A DNA stretch of 64,000 nucleotides, from positions 57,939,817-58,003,816 of the forward strand of contig CM069459.1 in NCBI GenBank assembly GCA_035610835.1, written 5' to 3'. The notes under the pieces are model-generated. The model did not search any database, was not told the DNA's origin, and worked only from the letters and a program-made list of their open reading frames with translations. A program made the translations under genes and the position numbers. This document shows, piece by piece, positions 1 to 11,658 of this stretch (position 1 is its first letter; every line of letters begins with the position of its first letter). Source of the DNA: Ophiura sarsii (lineage: Eukaryota; Echinodermata; Ophiuroidea; Amphilepidida; Ophiuridae).

Positions 1-637
1 ACCCGAACCATCCAAAAGCCCGAACAAAAATAAGCAATGAAAAAAAATAACCCCAGTTTCTCCCGATTAGACAAAACATATGAAAACACAGCCTGATTGC
101 CAGACTTGGTTATTTGCCCGGACATTATGACTGTGTGACATGTCATTGGTACACCTTCAAAAATTCTAAATTAACGACACAGAAAACTATTTTTGATTTG
201 AGGCCTAAAATCCAGACCACTATCACTGTTTAGCAAGATATACAAACTATGGCCCGTGTCAGTGCATAGCGCAGCGTATATCACTCACCTTACCATGGGA
301 ATATAAAAGACGGACGACCAATGGAAACAAATTTCACATTTCCTCCCTGAGGTAAGAAGACGCGCTGGCAAGCGTGCTTATTTGACAGTGTGATTGACGT
401 TGACTTGATGTAACGTTATCTCGTTAGATTATTTCACGGCTTAGACAGCATACATATTTCAAATGATTAGCCATATATATAGTAATATAAGGACGTGTAT
501 GTGGCCAAACATAAAATTGTAATACCTGACCAGAAATATACGTTTACACGAGGATACAAATTTTATGAAGCAGAGATGGAGCCGCGATAAAAGGTGTTAT
601 TTTTCCTGTTGGCGTAAGTAATAAATCGGTTCTAATA
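1..637. other. Non-coding AT-rich stretch
   Basis: I see no gene, RNA or clear repeat here. The stretch ends at the TA target dinucleotide of the long-TIR element that begins at 638. Confidence 0.5.
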
Positions 638-1625
638 CAGGGTGTCTCAAAAAAAGAATTACAACACACCATTAGGTGATCGTAACTTCCTAAATAAGTG
701 TCGGAATAGAATAATTGAAACAACAAAATAAAGTCACATTAGCTTGCTATAATTTGAAGAAAATACATTTGATTCAGTTCAGTAATTACCGAGAAATGAG
801 CGATTATGTAACAGTAGTGAAAGAACACTTCCATCCAAGTTTGTGTATTACACCGATTTTCATTTGCACGGGTGGTTACATAATCATTCTATCTTCAATT
901 AGCCAGCACTTTGAATACATTGATTAATGCATTCCTTCATGTACATGTATACGAGTACTGAGTAATCGATGGTAACACTCATACCGACAAGAAAGCAAAA
1001 ACAATACAACACATTGGAGAGATTTGACATTACTCTTTCAATCTTAATTAACGTTACTTGTGTTAATAATTTCAGCTTGGTTCATAATTGGCAATGCGCA
1101 ATGGTATAATCTTGGACTTGGTCAATAACTGACAATGTTCAGACTAACTATCGTTTTGTTTTCAATTGTGATATAAAAGGTTGAACATATCGTACAAATT
1201 GATACTAAACTTTAACATTGATTAATATCAAGTTTAAAATGTGATGAAAATAACCTTGACAACTTTTATGTGCAATATTATGTTTAACTTTGTTAATAGC
1301 TAACGGGTTTTTTAATTTTAAAAAAACAGAAATAGAACCATAAAAACAAATTAATGAATGTTATCTTTGAGAGAAGTTTTGATTTATTTCTTGTCTATAC
1401 TGGCTGAATCACTCAATATGAGCAAACTTGGAAGTGTTCTTTGACTACTTTTACGTTATCGCTAAATTCTCCGTAATTACTGAACTGAACCAAACGCGTT
1501 TTTTGTCTTCATATTATAGCCAACTAATTTGACTTGATGTAGTTGTTTGAATTGTTCTATCCGGACACTTAATAAGGAAGTTACGATCACCTAAAGGTGC
1601 GTTGAATTTTTGTTGAGACACCCTG
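638..1625. mobile_element. Long-TIR mariner-type non-autonomous element
   Basis: A 988-bp element that starts CAGGGTGTCTCAA and ends with the inverse, TTGAGACACCCTG, flanked on both sides by TA (636-637 and 1626-1627). The inverted arms can be followed for about 215 bp: for example the GTGATCGTAACTTCCT segment near 677 returns inverted near 1575. No transposase reading frame is visible inside. The CAGGGTGTC(C/T)C ends and the TA duplication are typical of Tc1/mariner-type elements; the long arms and missing gene make it a MITE-like derivative. It shares its terminal 10-12 bp, but not its interior, with the elements at 11659, 26761, 36455, 41076 and 58683. Confidence 0.75.
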
Positions 1626-1804
1626 TACACTTACTTATATGTGATGTGCGGACATATACGCTAGATTTTGTTTTCGAATGGATAAAGCGTATTCTAAGAC
1701 ACTTGCGTAGTTTTTGAATGTAGATGATTTTAATTCCATTACAGTTTCAGCTTTCTCGAAGGAAAATTATATTGTCATTAAATTTGATTGATCAATCGGA
1801 GAAA

Positions 1805-4470
1805 TGTACATTATTAGGTCCCAGATACTGGCATACCAGTAACTGGTATAATCTAGATACGATACTGGAACACTACAATTGCCAGCCAATATCGCTCGAT
1901 ACTAGCACGATTTTACTGTTCCGGGATCGGTCAATAGTGGAACGTTTTGTACCAATGTTGCTAACATTATTAGCAACGTAAATATCAAGATCGAAATTGG
2001 TAGCACTTTATAATAACAATTTATTTGAGCGGTTTAGCACGACAGAAAAAAGATAAGCAGGGAGGGCAACAGTAACACTATGGCTAGAGAGGGATTGATG
2101 GTAACACGACAACGATTAAGTAATTTCTAAATTTGATACATTATCGGCCGAGTGCACCAAACTGGCGTAATTTAATAGGGAGGTAAGCTACCTCCTTAGC
2201 AGTTATGCCCTACCTGTAGCGTAACTTACTAACGATGAAATTCTGAGAGCAAAACTGGTGAGAAACACCAGAATAGTAACTAGCGAGTTATATATCCACA
2301 TTAATCAGCATCGTCCACTTACAAAATTAATTGTCGCATATATGCCAAGTGTTCACCTATACTTTACTGTAAAATTCTGATGTGAATGGTCCTTCGTAAT
2401 ATTAAAAGTGTGTCGTTAATCGCTAGGTCATATGTGAGTCTAAATAAAGAATCTGCGTTCCGGACAAAATGACGCCATTTTTGTGGCCAAAAATTTCGAA
2501 GTTGTTTACCGCTTTTTCAAAAATAAGGACTATCATGACATTACAAACATATTTTGGGCGAGTATCACCTACAAATTTTGCACTAAAAGGTACAATTTTC
2601 ATGATAAAAAGCCGTTTTATTTGTAATTGAATAGTTCTATGGTTTAATATTAACATGATGCCACTTCTATCGTCCAATCTAAGTGGCGTGCTACTGTGAT
2701 CCTTTTTTATAAACGGAAAGCACGGATTCGATTCCCGAAATTCCCTTATTTTTTTATATATTTTTTTAACATGATGGTGACTTATTGAAATCATTCAATA
2801 TAGCTGCCCAGGTATTGACAGACTTTAGTATTTATTTATTATTAATCAATTGATTATTAAATGTGTATATATTATGTATTTATTAATTTATTTATAATAT
2901 TTAATTATTCCTTCATTCATTTAACTACGCATGTGTTTATTCATTTATTTATTTATTTATTTATTCGTTTATTTATTTTATTTCATGTTAAAAAATAATT
3001 AATTAAATACTTGATTGGTTGGTTGACTGATTGCTTGACATTATTTGTACAGTTTTGTATTCATCATTGTGGATAGATATTAAAATATGTTATAATAAAT
3101 TGGTCATAAATGTATCATTGAGTAAATCATGCATTAATTGATAATGAATCGCATGATAGATATCTCCCATTTATCATCATATCTTTGTAATCGTCCATAG
3201 GGCAAATCAGAAATTATCATTAAGTTACAGCATAAACTGTTATGCTTCAACTTACTCTTTGTGGTCTGGTCAGGTGTAAGATTTAGCGTAAATTATTCGC
3301 AAGTTACTTAGCCTAGTAAATTATCCCGGGTTGGTGCTCTCAAAATGTTGGGTTACACCTTAGTTACTAGCGAGGTAGCGCTATTCTTCAGCTACCCGCC
3401 ATTGATGCACTCGCCGAATATGATTTATAATGTGCTTTCTGGTGGAAAATGGAGCTGAGGATATCCTACAATATTATCATTTTGACTCAGGCTGTAGAAC
3501 AAAGGTGAAACACTTCATTTAAAAGTGAATTATAAAAAGGCGTATTTGGGTTTGTTACGTTGTTTGCCTCCGCTTGTTCTTTGCAATTACAACCGTGGTA
3601 GCGTGGTTACAGAATTCAGCTACTTTACCGACACAAAGTTTGCCCGAAGTTTTTCGAACTTTGTTGGTATTACAGAAACTTCGAGAACTTCAGTTCTGAT
3701 TAAACAATAAAGGAAACTGCAGTAGATTTCAATTAAATATTTTTCTGCCTTTATTTTGCAGGTTTTAACGCATTATCTACAAGGTAAAGCAAGCCCTTCG
3801 ACGATCTCGTCGATCTCCGCCCAGCGTAGATATTTTTGTGTATCAAAACACTTGAAAAGTTCCCATACCTAGACTCCTGGCCTCTGATTGGTCAACGGAC
3901 GTTGTTTACTCCTAAAATTTCGGGGAATACCTTTTACGTGCGCATTGGCCTTTTCTGATTGGTCAACGGCGCTGCGTCAAGTATCTACGTCACACATGTA
4001 CGTGCGGGGATTCGCAAAATGATTAAAGGGACACTACAATTTTAATTGTACATTTTGGTATGAAAGGTGACACTCGAAAAGGTTCAAACATGTATTTTGG
4101 TGAAAAAAAACCTTAACAACTTTATTGTTCCAGTATCGGGTAAAATTCCAGTATCGTGTAATACTGGTACATATAAGTATACTACACCAGTATCATGAGT
4201 ATCGATACTAGATACCGAAATGTGTCAGTATCGGTCGATACTGGTACAAAAATATTGTTCCTGTATCAGGCATTATTATGTCCAAGTGTAGATAATAATG
4301 GATCTAAAACATGATAATGATAAAATGGGATGATTTACGCCCAATTGGGTGATTTATATCAATACTGGAACATTTGATAGCGATCCTGCAGAACTGACAT
4401 TGTTCCAGTATTGGAGAATAATAGTACATATAATATAATATCTGGGACCTACAGTATACTTTTTCAATCA
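1805..4470. repeat. Degraded repeat region with CAGTATC clusters at both ends
   Basis: Two clusters of CCAGTATC/GATACTGG words, at about 1810-1960 and 4120-4450, flank a gene-less stretch. The word TAGGTCCCAGATA near 1817 returns inverted near 4440, so the two clusters may be the arms of one 2.7-kb TIR element. Inside is a second, weaker inverted pair (about 2143-2230 and 3340-3440, sharing GAGTGCACCAA/TTGATGCACTC). An ATTT-type simple repeat lies at 2935-2985. No gene is supported. Confidence 0.35.
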
Positions 4471-5243
4471 AGTGTTGGTTGGATATTACACATGGACACA
4501 CCATAAATACACTCCAATATTCATGGGCACACGGAGTACTTCATTGTCGTTGCTTACCTACTTATTCATCCTCAGATTAAGCCAAGTTGCATGGTCGGCC
4601 AATTTACAGAGATCAAAACGTTGAGGGCGCTTGTAAAAGTGTGCTGATTGCCAGATGATGCTGGACACGATTTGCCTAAATATGCAGTTCGCATTGGTTT
4701 AACACCTCATCGCGAATACCATTGAAAAAAGTCTAAATATTACATTCCTATAGGTACAACTAAATTCAATAATCCCAGCCTAAATGTGTTTGTTTTTTTG
4801 GCCGGTAATTTCATACTTTTATACAACTCACTTTGGAAGCGAAATTATAGAACAGGGATAGTCATAGGCATTAATTATATGACGATATTCTGGCCTTATA
4901 TTATAGTATTACGATTGTTGAGATATAGTCAACAAACTCGATGGCCCAGTGGTTTTAATAATCCAACGGCTTAAGATGCGTTTATTGAAACATTGGAATT
5001 TTGCTTTATACTAGGCCTATACAAATACTTTTTTTCCTCTGAAATATGACATTTGAAATATAATTGCAACATAATATAATACGGCTTTTTCAAGAAACAC
5101 GGCGGCGGATCCCGACGCATTTTTTAATCGTGTTGCCGGTGTGTTCTTACGATACCAGCACGTGACCAGGGGTCTTGCCACTATGAATTTCTGTGGCGTC
5201 ATCGTCTGCTGATTGCGTTTTGTATGTTGTATACTATGCACAG
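4471..5243. other. Gene-less stretch
   Basis: No gene or repeat recognised. It ends at the CAT-repeat tail of the LINE fragment on the minus strand. Confidence 0.4.
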
Positions 5244-5255
5244 TCATCATCATCA

Positions 5256-6243
5256 TCATCCTTCGGCTGCAGAGCAGGCGACTACAAGATTTCTCCATGC
5301 ACGACGATCAGAGGCAAGTGCGGCAATCTGTTTTTCTTGGATGGCACCTTCTTTGTCCCCGAGTAATTGTCTTACATATGTAAGGTATGAAGTGCGCGGT
5401 CGACCTGGTCTCCTTTTGCCATGCGTTGGTAGGTATAGAGCATATATTTTTGCAGGCTCTTCTTCTGGCAGCCGGAGGATGTGACCAAGGAATCTCAACT
5501 GCCAAATGAATAAGTGGCTCAGTGCTTGTCATGGCGTAAACGCTGGTGTTTGGGATGCGGTCAATCTGCCTAATATTCAGCATAATTCTGTAGCAGGAGG
5601 TGGCAAAGGCATTGATTTTATTTTCCATGTCTTGAGAGATCACCCATGACTCGCAGCCATAGCACAGGATAGTAATGCAGGTGGTGTTAAACAACTTCAC
5701 TTTAGTTGAGATGGGTATTTTGGGACTCTTCCACAGGCGTTCCAGCTTCCAAAAAGCACACCAAGCTAGTGACTTTCTTCTTTTAAGGTCACTTGAACCA
5801 GATGCCATCATAGAGCCAAGATATCTGAAATCTGACACATGTTTGACGGGATCACCATAGACTTGAAGTGTTGGATGGGGGTTGCAGTTAATAGTCATGT
5901 ACTCAGTCTTAGGTGTGCTAATGACGAGGCCGAGGTCGGCTGCTGCCGCCGCTGTTCTGGCTAGCTGGGCCTGTGCCCGCGGAATTGAAGATTCCAGCAA
6001 AGCAATGTCATCAGCGAAATCTAAGTCATTTAGCAACTTGGCCAGGTGACGACTGGAGCGACGAGGATGTGTCAAGACTCCTGAATCTAGCTCTGATGTG
6101 GCCTTCTTCAGTAGGTAGTCGACCAATATAACAAATAGAAAAGGAGCCAAAACATCTCCCTGCAAAACTCCTGTGGAGACATCAAATGGGTGTGAAATGT
6201 TTCCATCTACCATTACAGCGCTTCTAGAGTTGTTGTATAGCAC
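5256..6243 (-). pseudogene. LINE reverse transcriptase, C-terminal portion, frameshifted
   Basis: The reading frame 6243-5308 carries the RT middle and end: GVLQGDVLAPFLF, then LDFADDIALL with the catalytic Asp pair intact, then FRYLGSMM and the thumb/C-terminal signature CYGCESW followed by CYRIMLNI. Near 5510 the frame shifts; the native ending continues in another frame at 5498-5256 (RFLGHILRLPEEEP, GKRRPGRPRTSY, ACSAAEG) and stops at 5256. About 20 bases at the upstream edge overlap the N-terminal fragment in a different frame. It cannot make an active protein because RT motif A is missing. Confidence 0.8.
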
Positions 6244-7495
6244 ACTTATAGCATTGACTAAATCCTGCCTGGTTGTTCCTCAGGATGGAGTCAACTTGGT
6301 CACGGATCCTATTTAGAAGGATCCTGTTGTATACTTTAGCAGCAATCGAAAGGAGGGATATTCCCCGGTAATTGGTCATGAGGCTAAGGTCTCCCTTCTT
6401 GGGCAAAGGAACAATAACACTGGTGGTCCATTGGCTAGGTGGTATGAGAGTCGTGTAAACTTCTGCACAGAAATTATGGATTACATCTGCCATTACATCG
6501 CCGCCACTCTGGAGTGCTTCTGAGGTGACCGCACAGTCAAGACCCACCGCCTTGTTGTTTTTCATCTGGCGTATGGCTTTCAGAGTCTCCTCGTGTGTAG
6601 GTGGATGATCTTGGATTGGCAAGTCGTGATCAGCAGGCTTGGGCAGTTCTGATGGTGTTTGACCATTGTCATTGTTGAGCAGAGAGCTGAAGTATTCCTT
6701 CCATTCTGCAAGCAGATCTTTGTCACTTGTAGGGGACGTACCATCTCTTTTCTTGACCTTGACGCTCGGCTTTTGATCTTTCCCTGAGAGATCATGGATA
6801 ATTTTCCATGTGGTGGTGTAGTCACCTTTCATATCTGCCAATCGGAGTTCTTCCATTTGCGTGGTCAGCATTGCCAATTTGTCAGTTTTATACGACTCGT
6901 TCAGACATGTATTAAGCTTTCTCCATCTTTCTCTGGACTGTCGAGATTTGGATATTAGATACCTTCTTTTAGCCTGATCCCTCTCTGTCTTTATTTGCTT
7001 GGTTCTGTCTGCCACCCAACTTGGCATCCCACAAGGTTTGCATTTACCAACAACCTTCTCTGCCACTTCTGATACAGCATTTTCAAACGAATCGTACCTC
7101 TCTGTTATTGGTATTGACAAGTTGTTGCACTGGAGGGCTTCAAATCTGTTTGACAATTCAAGTTGAAACTGTTCTCTTGTAGCAGCATCCTGTAATTTCT
7201 TCCAGTTGAACTTTGGCTGATTACATGGTTTCCCTTTGGTAGTTCTTAGACTACAGACCAGTTTGATGCGGACAATTCGATGATCGGAGTCTAATTCCAC
7301 TGAATTGTATGCCCTGCAGTTACGTAGGGAGTTTGTCCACTTGCTGTTGATAAAAATGTGGTCCAATTGGTGTGTTGAACCTGCTGGATGCATCCATGTC
7401 CAGAGACGGGATCTAGGTTGTGGAAATCTCATTTGTGAGGGACGAAGTTTGAATTCCTCACACATATCAACTAGTCTACAATGCACAGTATGAAT
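6224..7495 (-). pseudogene. LINE endonuclease end plus first RT motifs
   Basis: One open frame covers the last third of an APE-type endonuclease (QLDHIFINSKW, then SDHRIVRIKL), a basic linker region (for example RTKQIKTERDQAKRRY), and RT motifs up to NNQAGF. The frame is open to 7606, but residues above about 7495 do not resemble the family, so I place the true 5' break there. After NNQAGF the sequence jumps to LYNNSRSAVMVDGN in another frame. The intervening RT section, which should contain the first catalytic Asp in a DFKKAFD-type motif, is deleted. Confidence 0.8.
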
Positions 7496-7601
7496 TTCAT
7501 ATCCTAAAAAGACCCACGTAAATATCATAAATCTATTCACATAATTAATGCAGAAGTTTATACAATATGCGTGATGCATGAAGTGCGGCCAAATGGTGAC
7601 A

Positions 7602-7735
7602 TACACCTAGCACCAAAAGTCCCGGACCAGGTGCTTTGAGGTTGGCTAATTCAAAATAGGTAATCGGTACCGATTATTTATTTTGAATTAGCCAACCTCA
7701 AAGTACCTGGTCCGGGACTTTTGGTGCCAGGTGTA
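7602..7735. repeat. 134-bp near-perfect palindrome (hairpin element)
   Basis: The two halves, 7602-7668 and 7669-7735, are inverted copies of each other with only a few mismatches and essentially no loop; the dyad falls in AATCGGTACCGATT. The ends read TACACCTA/CAGGTGTA. Each arm contains AAAAGTCCCGGACCAGGT or its inverse. It lies just upstream of the broken 5' end of the LINE fragment. It could be a short foldback transposon or the source of a hairpin RNA; neither is shown by the sequence. Confidence 0.85.
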
Positions 7736-8453
7736 TGAAAAACGTGTAGCCATAATCGCATTTGGTCAAATACTTTTGCGCGCAAAAACCGAATATTTTT
7801 GACAATTTTTTAGAACTGTCTAAACTATAGGCAAATGACAGGTCGGACATACCACCATCAAGCGTTAATGTATATTGCATTGTCTAGTATCATACGGCTT
7901 ACCGGATTTCATACTTATTGGATTTTTTATTTTTTGTTTTAAATAAACCATAATGCAAAATTAATGTGTACACAAATGTGAAGAGGCAATAGATACAAAT
8001 AAATGACATTTCACAAAACATGTGACAGCTCCTTCACCATAATTACACTATCGAGCCTAAACTAGCTTCCGCATGATGACAATGTAGCGAATAGGAACTT
8101 ATATACCATAACGTACAGATCAATACCATGACCATATCCCACAAAGAAATGCAGTCATACAGTCTGTCGGAACTGCATTTATATGGTAGTGCTGGAGAGT
8201 GCGAGGAAGTAAGAATGAGTTTACAGCGCGGTGTAGACAGACGACGCACGTGACGGCTGCATTATCAAATATATAACACTATAGGGAAATGAAAGGCCGT
8301 TCTGACATTTTGATTAACCATGGGTAGCAACGCGTAACTGTCATAGCTGCTTTATGAGACTCTCCTTTCCATTGATAACATCAGAGACATATTATTATGG
8401 AACTTGCTAGATGTTCTCTATAGTATAGACCACGGGTACTATGCTCCACCCAT
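7736..8453. other. Gene-less stretch
   Basis: I see no gene, RNA or repeat boundary here. Confidence 0.4.
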
Positions 8454-8935
8454 TTAAGGTCCCACACCACCAAATCGGTTCCCTATTGTTTTGTGTGGTT
8501 AAGAGGTCAAGTTTGTGTTAATTTTTTCACCTTTAGAGCAAACTGGTTCATTCAAATCATTGTTTTTATTGAAGATCTTGATGTCTTCTGCTTCAAAACA
8601 ATCACTTTTGTGGGGGGTAACCAGCATTTTTTCTCGCTACGGGCCAATGATATCTATCTTAGGTACGACAGACTGCCTTTATCCTAAGATCAGAGATTCT
8701 AGCTTTAAATTAGTGGAAACAGTGAAATCGTGTAAAATGATACCATTCAAGAAAAAGCTAGAGATTTTGGGCCTGATGTGGAGGAAATGACCTACAAATG
8801 CAAAATTATGAAACATATAGGCCTGTACATTTACTGCATTTATTACCTTTTCTAGGATGTTAAATTTAGACTTATTTTAAACACTGCCGTGTAATGTCAA
8901 AATGCAAAATATGATTTGGTGGTGTGTACTCTTAA
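8454..8935. mobile_element. TTAA-flanked MITE, about 480 bp
   Basis: TTAA at 8454-8457 and 8932-8935 bounds inverted ends that share CACACCACCAAATC (left, near 8463) and GATTTGGTGGTGTGT (right, near 8913). No transposase frame is visible. TTAA duplication is the mark of piggyBac- and Kolobok-type transposons; the superfamily is inferred only from that. Confidence 0.6.
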
Positions 8936-9065
8936 GGCTGCTGTGACAAAACATGTCAATACTATGCTCATGATGCTGGTGACATAAACTATGAGTGTAT
9001 AATATTCAATGTATTTCTTACCAATCATTTTTGAATCTTGAAAACACATACAGATATTGAACAGG

Positions 9066-9296
9066 TAAACATTTCCACGAGGCTATTAGTTTTACCATAC
9101 AAAAAACAGATTTTTCAGAAACCTTTCCCAATTCTCAAGGTCTATCTCAATGCTAGACATGTTTGTACTTATTTCAATGCATTTCTCATGTTGATTCCAA
9201 ATATAGTAATGAAATTCAATAATTTTGAGATTTTTGAAATATTTTGTGCAATTTTGGCATGTCGTCTGCAGACGCCTGCCGCGTGGAATGCGTTTT
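9066..9296 (-). mobile_element. TTAA MITE family 1 (CACTTTCCACGCGG ends), copy a
   Basis: Copy in reverse orientation of a roughly 250-bp family with eight members in the window. Its right end reads CGTCTGCAGACGCCTGCCGCGTGG. The left TIR and target site have decayed (TAAACATTTCCACGAGG). The body shares AAACAGATTTTTCAGAAACC and the ACATGTTTGTACTTAT core with the other copies. Confidence 0.8.
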
Positions 9297-10160
9297 CCCA
9301 AAATCCGACCTAAGCTTTTGTATTAGTATTACACATGTACAAGACTTTCTGTGAATATCAAACGTCGTTCCGTAAGCGCAGACGACGAAAAAACGAGAAA
9401 AAACCTTGATTCAAATGTGCACACACAAAAACCCCAACAATTGTTGGATTTTGTTTTTGAAAATGTTAATGTTTGACTTTTAAGAAAAATATTATTTTTT
9501 ATTTTTTATTTTGACAATGTGTGAACATTTTGAAAAAATGATACAAATTCACCAACAATTCCCGAGCTTTGTTTTAAATATTTCCTAATATAATATTCGA
9601 TTCCCTGTACGTACGGCAGCTATACTCGATTCCCTGTACGTACGGGAGCTATGAGTATAGCGCCGTGAAGCGCTGTCCCACTAGTAGTGACAGATTTTCT
9701 AGTCAACGCCAAAAGCAGATTGAATAGAGGTTGGGGGTTAAAGTAAACATTTTAACAGGAAAGCCAAATTGACATTATGTGGACTTTTGATGGATTTTGC
9801 CGCTAAACATTGTGTCTTAAGTAACCTTTTACGATGAAGTAATAATGGACGTGTTGAGCCTGCGAGGGAAAGGCTTTTTAAAGACGAGGAGCACATTTTA
9901 TCTTCTCTTGTTGTCAGCCTCCATAATATCGCACGCAGCCTGGATGGTTTTGTGTTATTGCGGTGGGGGTTTTTTCTTCGAATTTCACGATTGGAAATTG
10001 CCGACGTGTGTCAGGTAAAGCGTTTCTAGTGTGTTTCATCTTTGCTTAAAATATATGCACGCAAACAAAACCTCACACACACATCTTACTTCAGCATCCT
10101 GACATTGGATAATATACTACCATTATGTCAGGACATTTTCCTGACATTTGTTATTTATCA
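9297..10160. other. Gene-less stretch with a 29-bp tandem pair
   Basis: At 9597-9653 a 29-bp unit containing TCGATTCCCTGTACGTACGG occurs twice in tandem. No gene is seen in the rest. Confidence 0.4.
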
Positions 10161-10690
10161 TCTCATCAAAATGTATAAGAAGTGCCGTTTGGGACTAATC
10201 TACCCTCTTAAAGGCACACTATGTGATCTTTTCCAGAAAGCGCCCTCTATTCATGATTTTTTTTTAGAAAGTAGATTTTCTTGCAGATTTACATTTCTGA
10301 TCATAAATCGTACATACATTCCAAGTTACAGCGCGATACGATTCCTAATTACCTCAAAATCATGGTTTTAGAGTGAATTTAGAGTGAAAATATAAACTGT
10401 CGTGTTATCCCGACAGGTTATTTTCACTCTAAAACCATGATTCTGAAGTAATTAAGAATCGTATCGCCCTGTAATATGGAATGTATGTACGATTTATGAT
10501 CAGAAATGTAAATCTGCAAGAAAATCTGCTTTCAATTTTGTTTTCGATGTTGAGGGCGTTCCCTGGAAAGATCACATAATTATATCTTTAACTGTTCATT
10601 TTGCCCGAACTTTTTTCTCATCAAAATGTATAATGTAGTGCCGCTTGGGACTAATCTACCCTCTTAACTGTTCATTGGGCCTGAACTTAT
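10161..10690. repeat. ~78-bp tandem duplication, one copy split by a foldback
   Basis: The 50-bp segment at 10161-10210 (TCTCATCAAAATGTATAA...) recurs at 10616-10667, each followed by a TTAACTGTTCATT-type segment. In the first copy the two parts are separated by the 376-bp foldback at 10212-10587; in the second they are contiguous. Confidence 0.75.
10212..10587. mobile_element. 376-bp foldback MITE with TTAA target site
   Basis: An almost complete hairpin: the left arm (from AGGCACACTATGTGATC) returns inverted to the right (GATCACATAATTATATCT), including the inner GTACGATTTATGATCAGAAA segment. TTAA flanks it at 10208-10211 and 10588-10591. The arms are about 170-190 bp with a short loop near 10400. 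No protein is encoded. Confidence 0.8.
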
Positions 10691-10691
10691 A

Positions 10692-11200
10692 ATTTCAGAT
10701 TTGATAATCTGAGGTTAAAATGTGTTTTCGTTAATCGATTTTTAAAAAAAATGATTTTAATGGTATCTGTTTAACCGGAAAACGCCTGACACAGAGGTCC
10801 GGTCCGTAAAAAAGAAGAAAAAAAGAGAGAAACCTACTTCATAATTGACAAATCGTGTACATTCTCCGTTGCCTTTGCATGCAATGAAAATATCTGTACG
10901 CGAAAAATAAAAGCAATTCGGTGCTATGACAGCAAGAATACTAGTAAAATATTAATGAAAACATGGATATGACGATTTTATTAACTATAATGACAATATT
11001 TATAGAAGCGAAATCACGTTAAATTGGTTATGAGCAATAATAATACCGAATTCAATATAAAATAAGCATTTCAAATTGGCAAAGACCAGTTATTATATTA
11101 CATGTCTGAATTCATCCGGACCATGCAGACACGACTTGGAGATTATGTTTTGGTTATTGTTGGCTGATAATGTCAATTGCAATACGCACGTGAGGCAATG
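10692..11200. other. Gene-less stretch
   Basis: I see nothing definable here. It ends at the TTAA of the MITE copy that begins at 11201. Confidence 0.4.
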
Positions 11201-11451
11201 TTAACACATTCCACGCGGCAGGCGTCTGCAGACGACATTCCAAAACTTCACAAAATGTTTCAAAAATGTCACAATTATTGAATTTCATTACCATATTTAG
11301 AATCACCATGAGAAATGCATTGTAATAAGTACAAACATGCCTTGTATTGGTTCTGTAATCCTTGAGATAGACCTTGAAAGTTCGGAAAGGTTTCTGAAAA
11401 ATCTGTTTTGTATAAATATGGTAAAACTAATAGCAGCGTGGAAAGCGTTGA
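11201..11451 (+). mobile_element. TTAA MITE family 1, copy b
   Basis: It begins TTAACACATTCCACGCGG followed by the GCAGGCGTCTGCAGACG dyad, and ends GCGTGGAAAGCGTTGA, with one base changed in the right TTAA. Same family as 9066, 13096, 21183, 23541, 26309, 32791 and 45036. Confidence 0.85.
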
Positions 11452-11658
11452 AGTCCGCAATGTTCCCAAATCGCAGTATGTGCAGTGTCTTTCATCTCTT
11501 AAGAATACATAATAACATAATAGATACTTTAGTGCTTATAAAATAATGGATACTACCATGCCATCAAACTTGTAAGTAACGTGGAATAATCATGATTAAG
11601 ATTTTATTATTTTGGTATCGATAGATAGTCTTAGATACAAGGGTAGATTAGTCGTATA

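Larger units (their letters stand above)
5244..7500 (-). mobile_element. RTE-like non-LTR retrotransposon, 5'-truncated and internally deleted
   Basis: A LINE copy on the minus strand. In transcription order it holds the end of an APE-type endonuclease (TWMHPAGSTHQLDHIF, then SDHRIV), a linker, the first reverse-transcriptase motifs (LPKKGD, NYRGISLLS, NNQAGF), a gap, the later RT motifs (GVLQGDVLAPFLF, FADDIALL) and the C-terminal part (YGCESW, RFLGHILR, GKRRPGRP). A tandem ATG array on the minus strand at 5244-5260 directly follows the stop, as expected for RTE-type LINEs with a very short 3' UTR and microsatellite tail. The 5' end of the endonuclease is missing above about 7495. The exact clade was not tested against a database. 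Confidence 0.85.

Noticed and set aside
5675..5860. Plus-strand open frame inside the LINE
   Set aside because: An antisense shadow of the reverse transcriptase frame.
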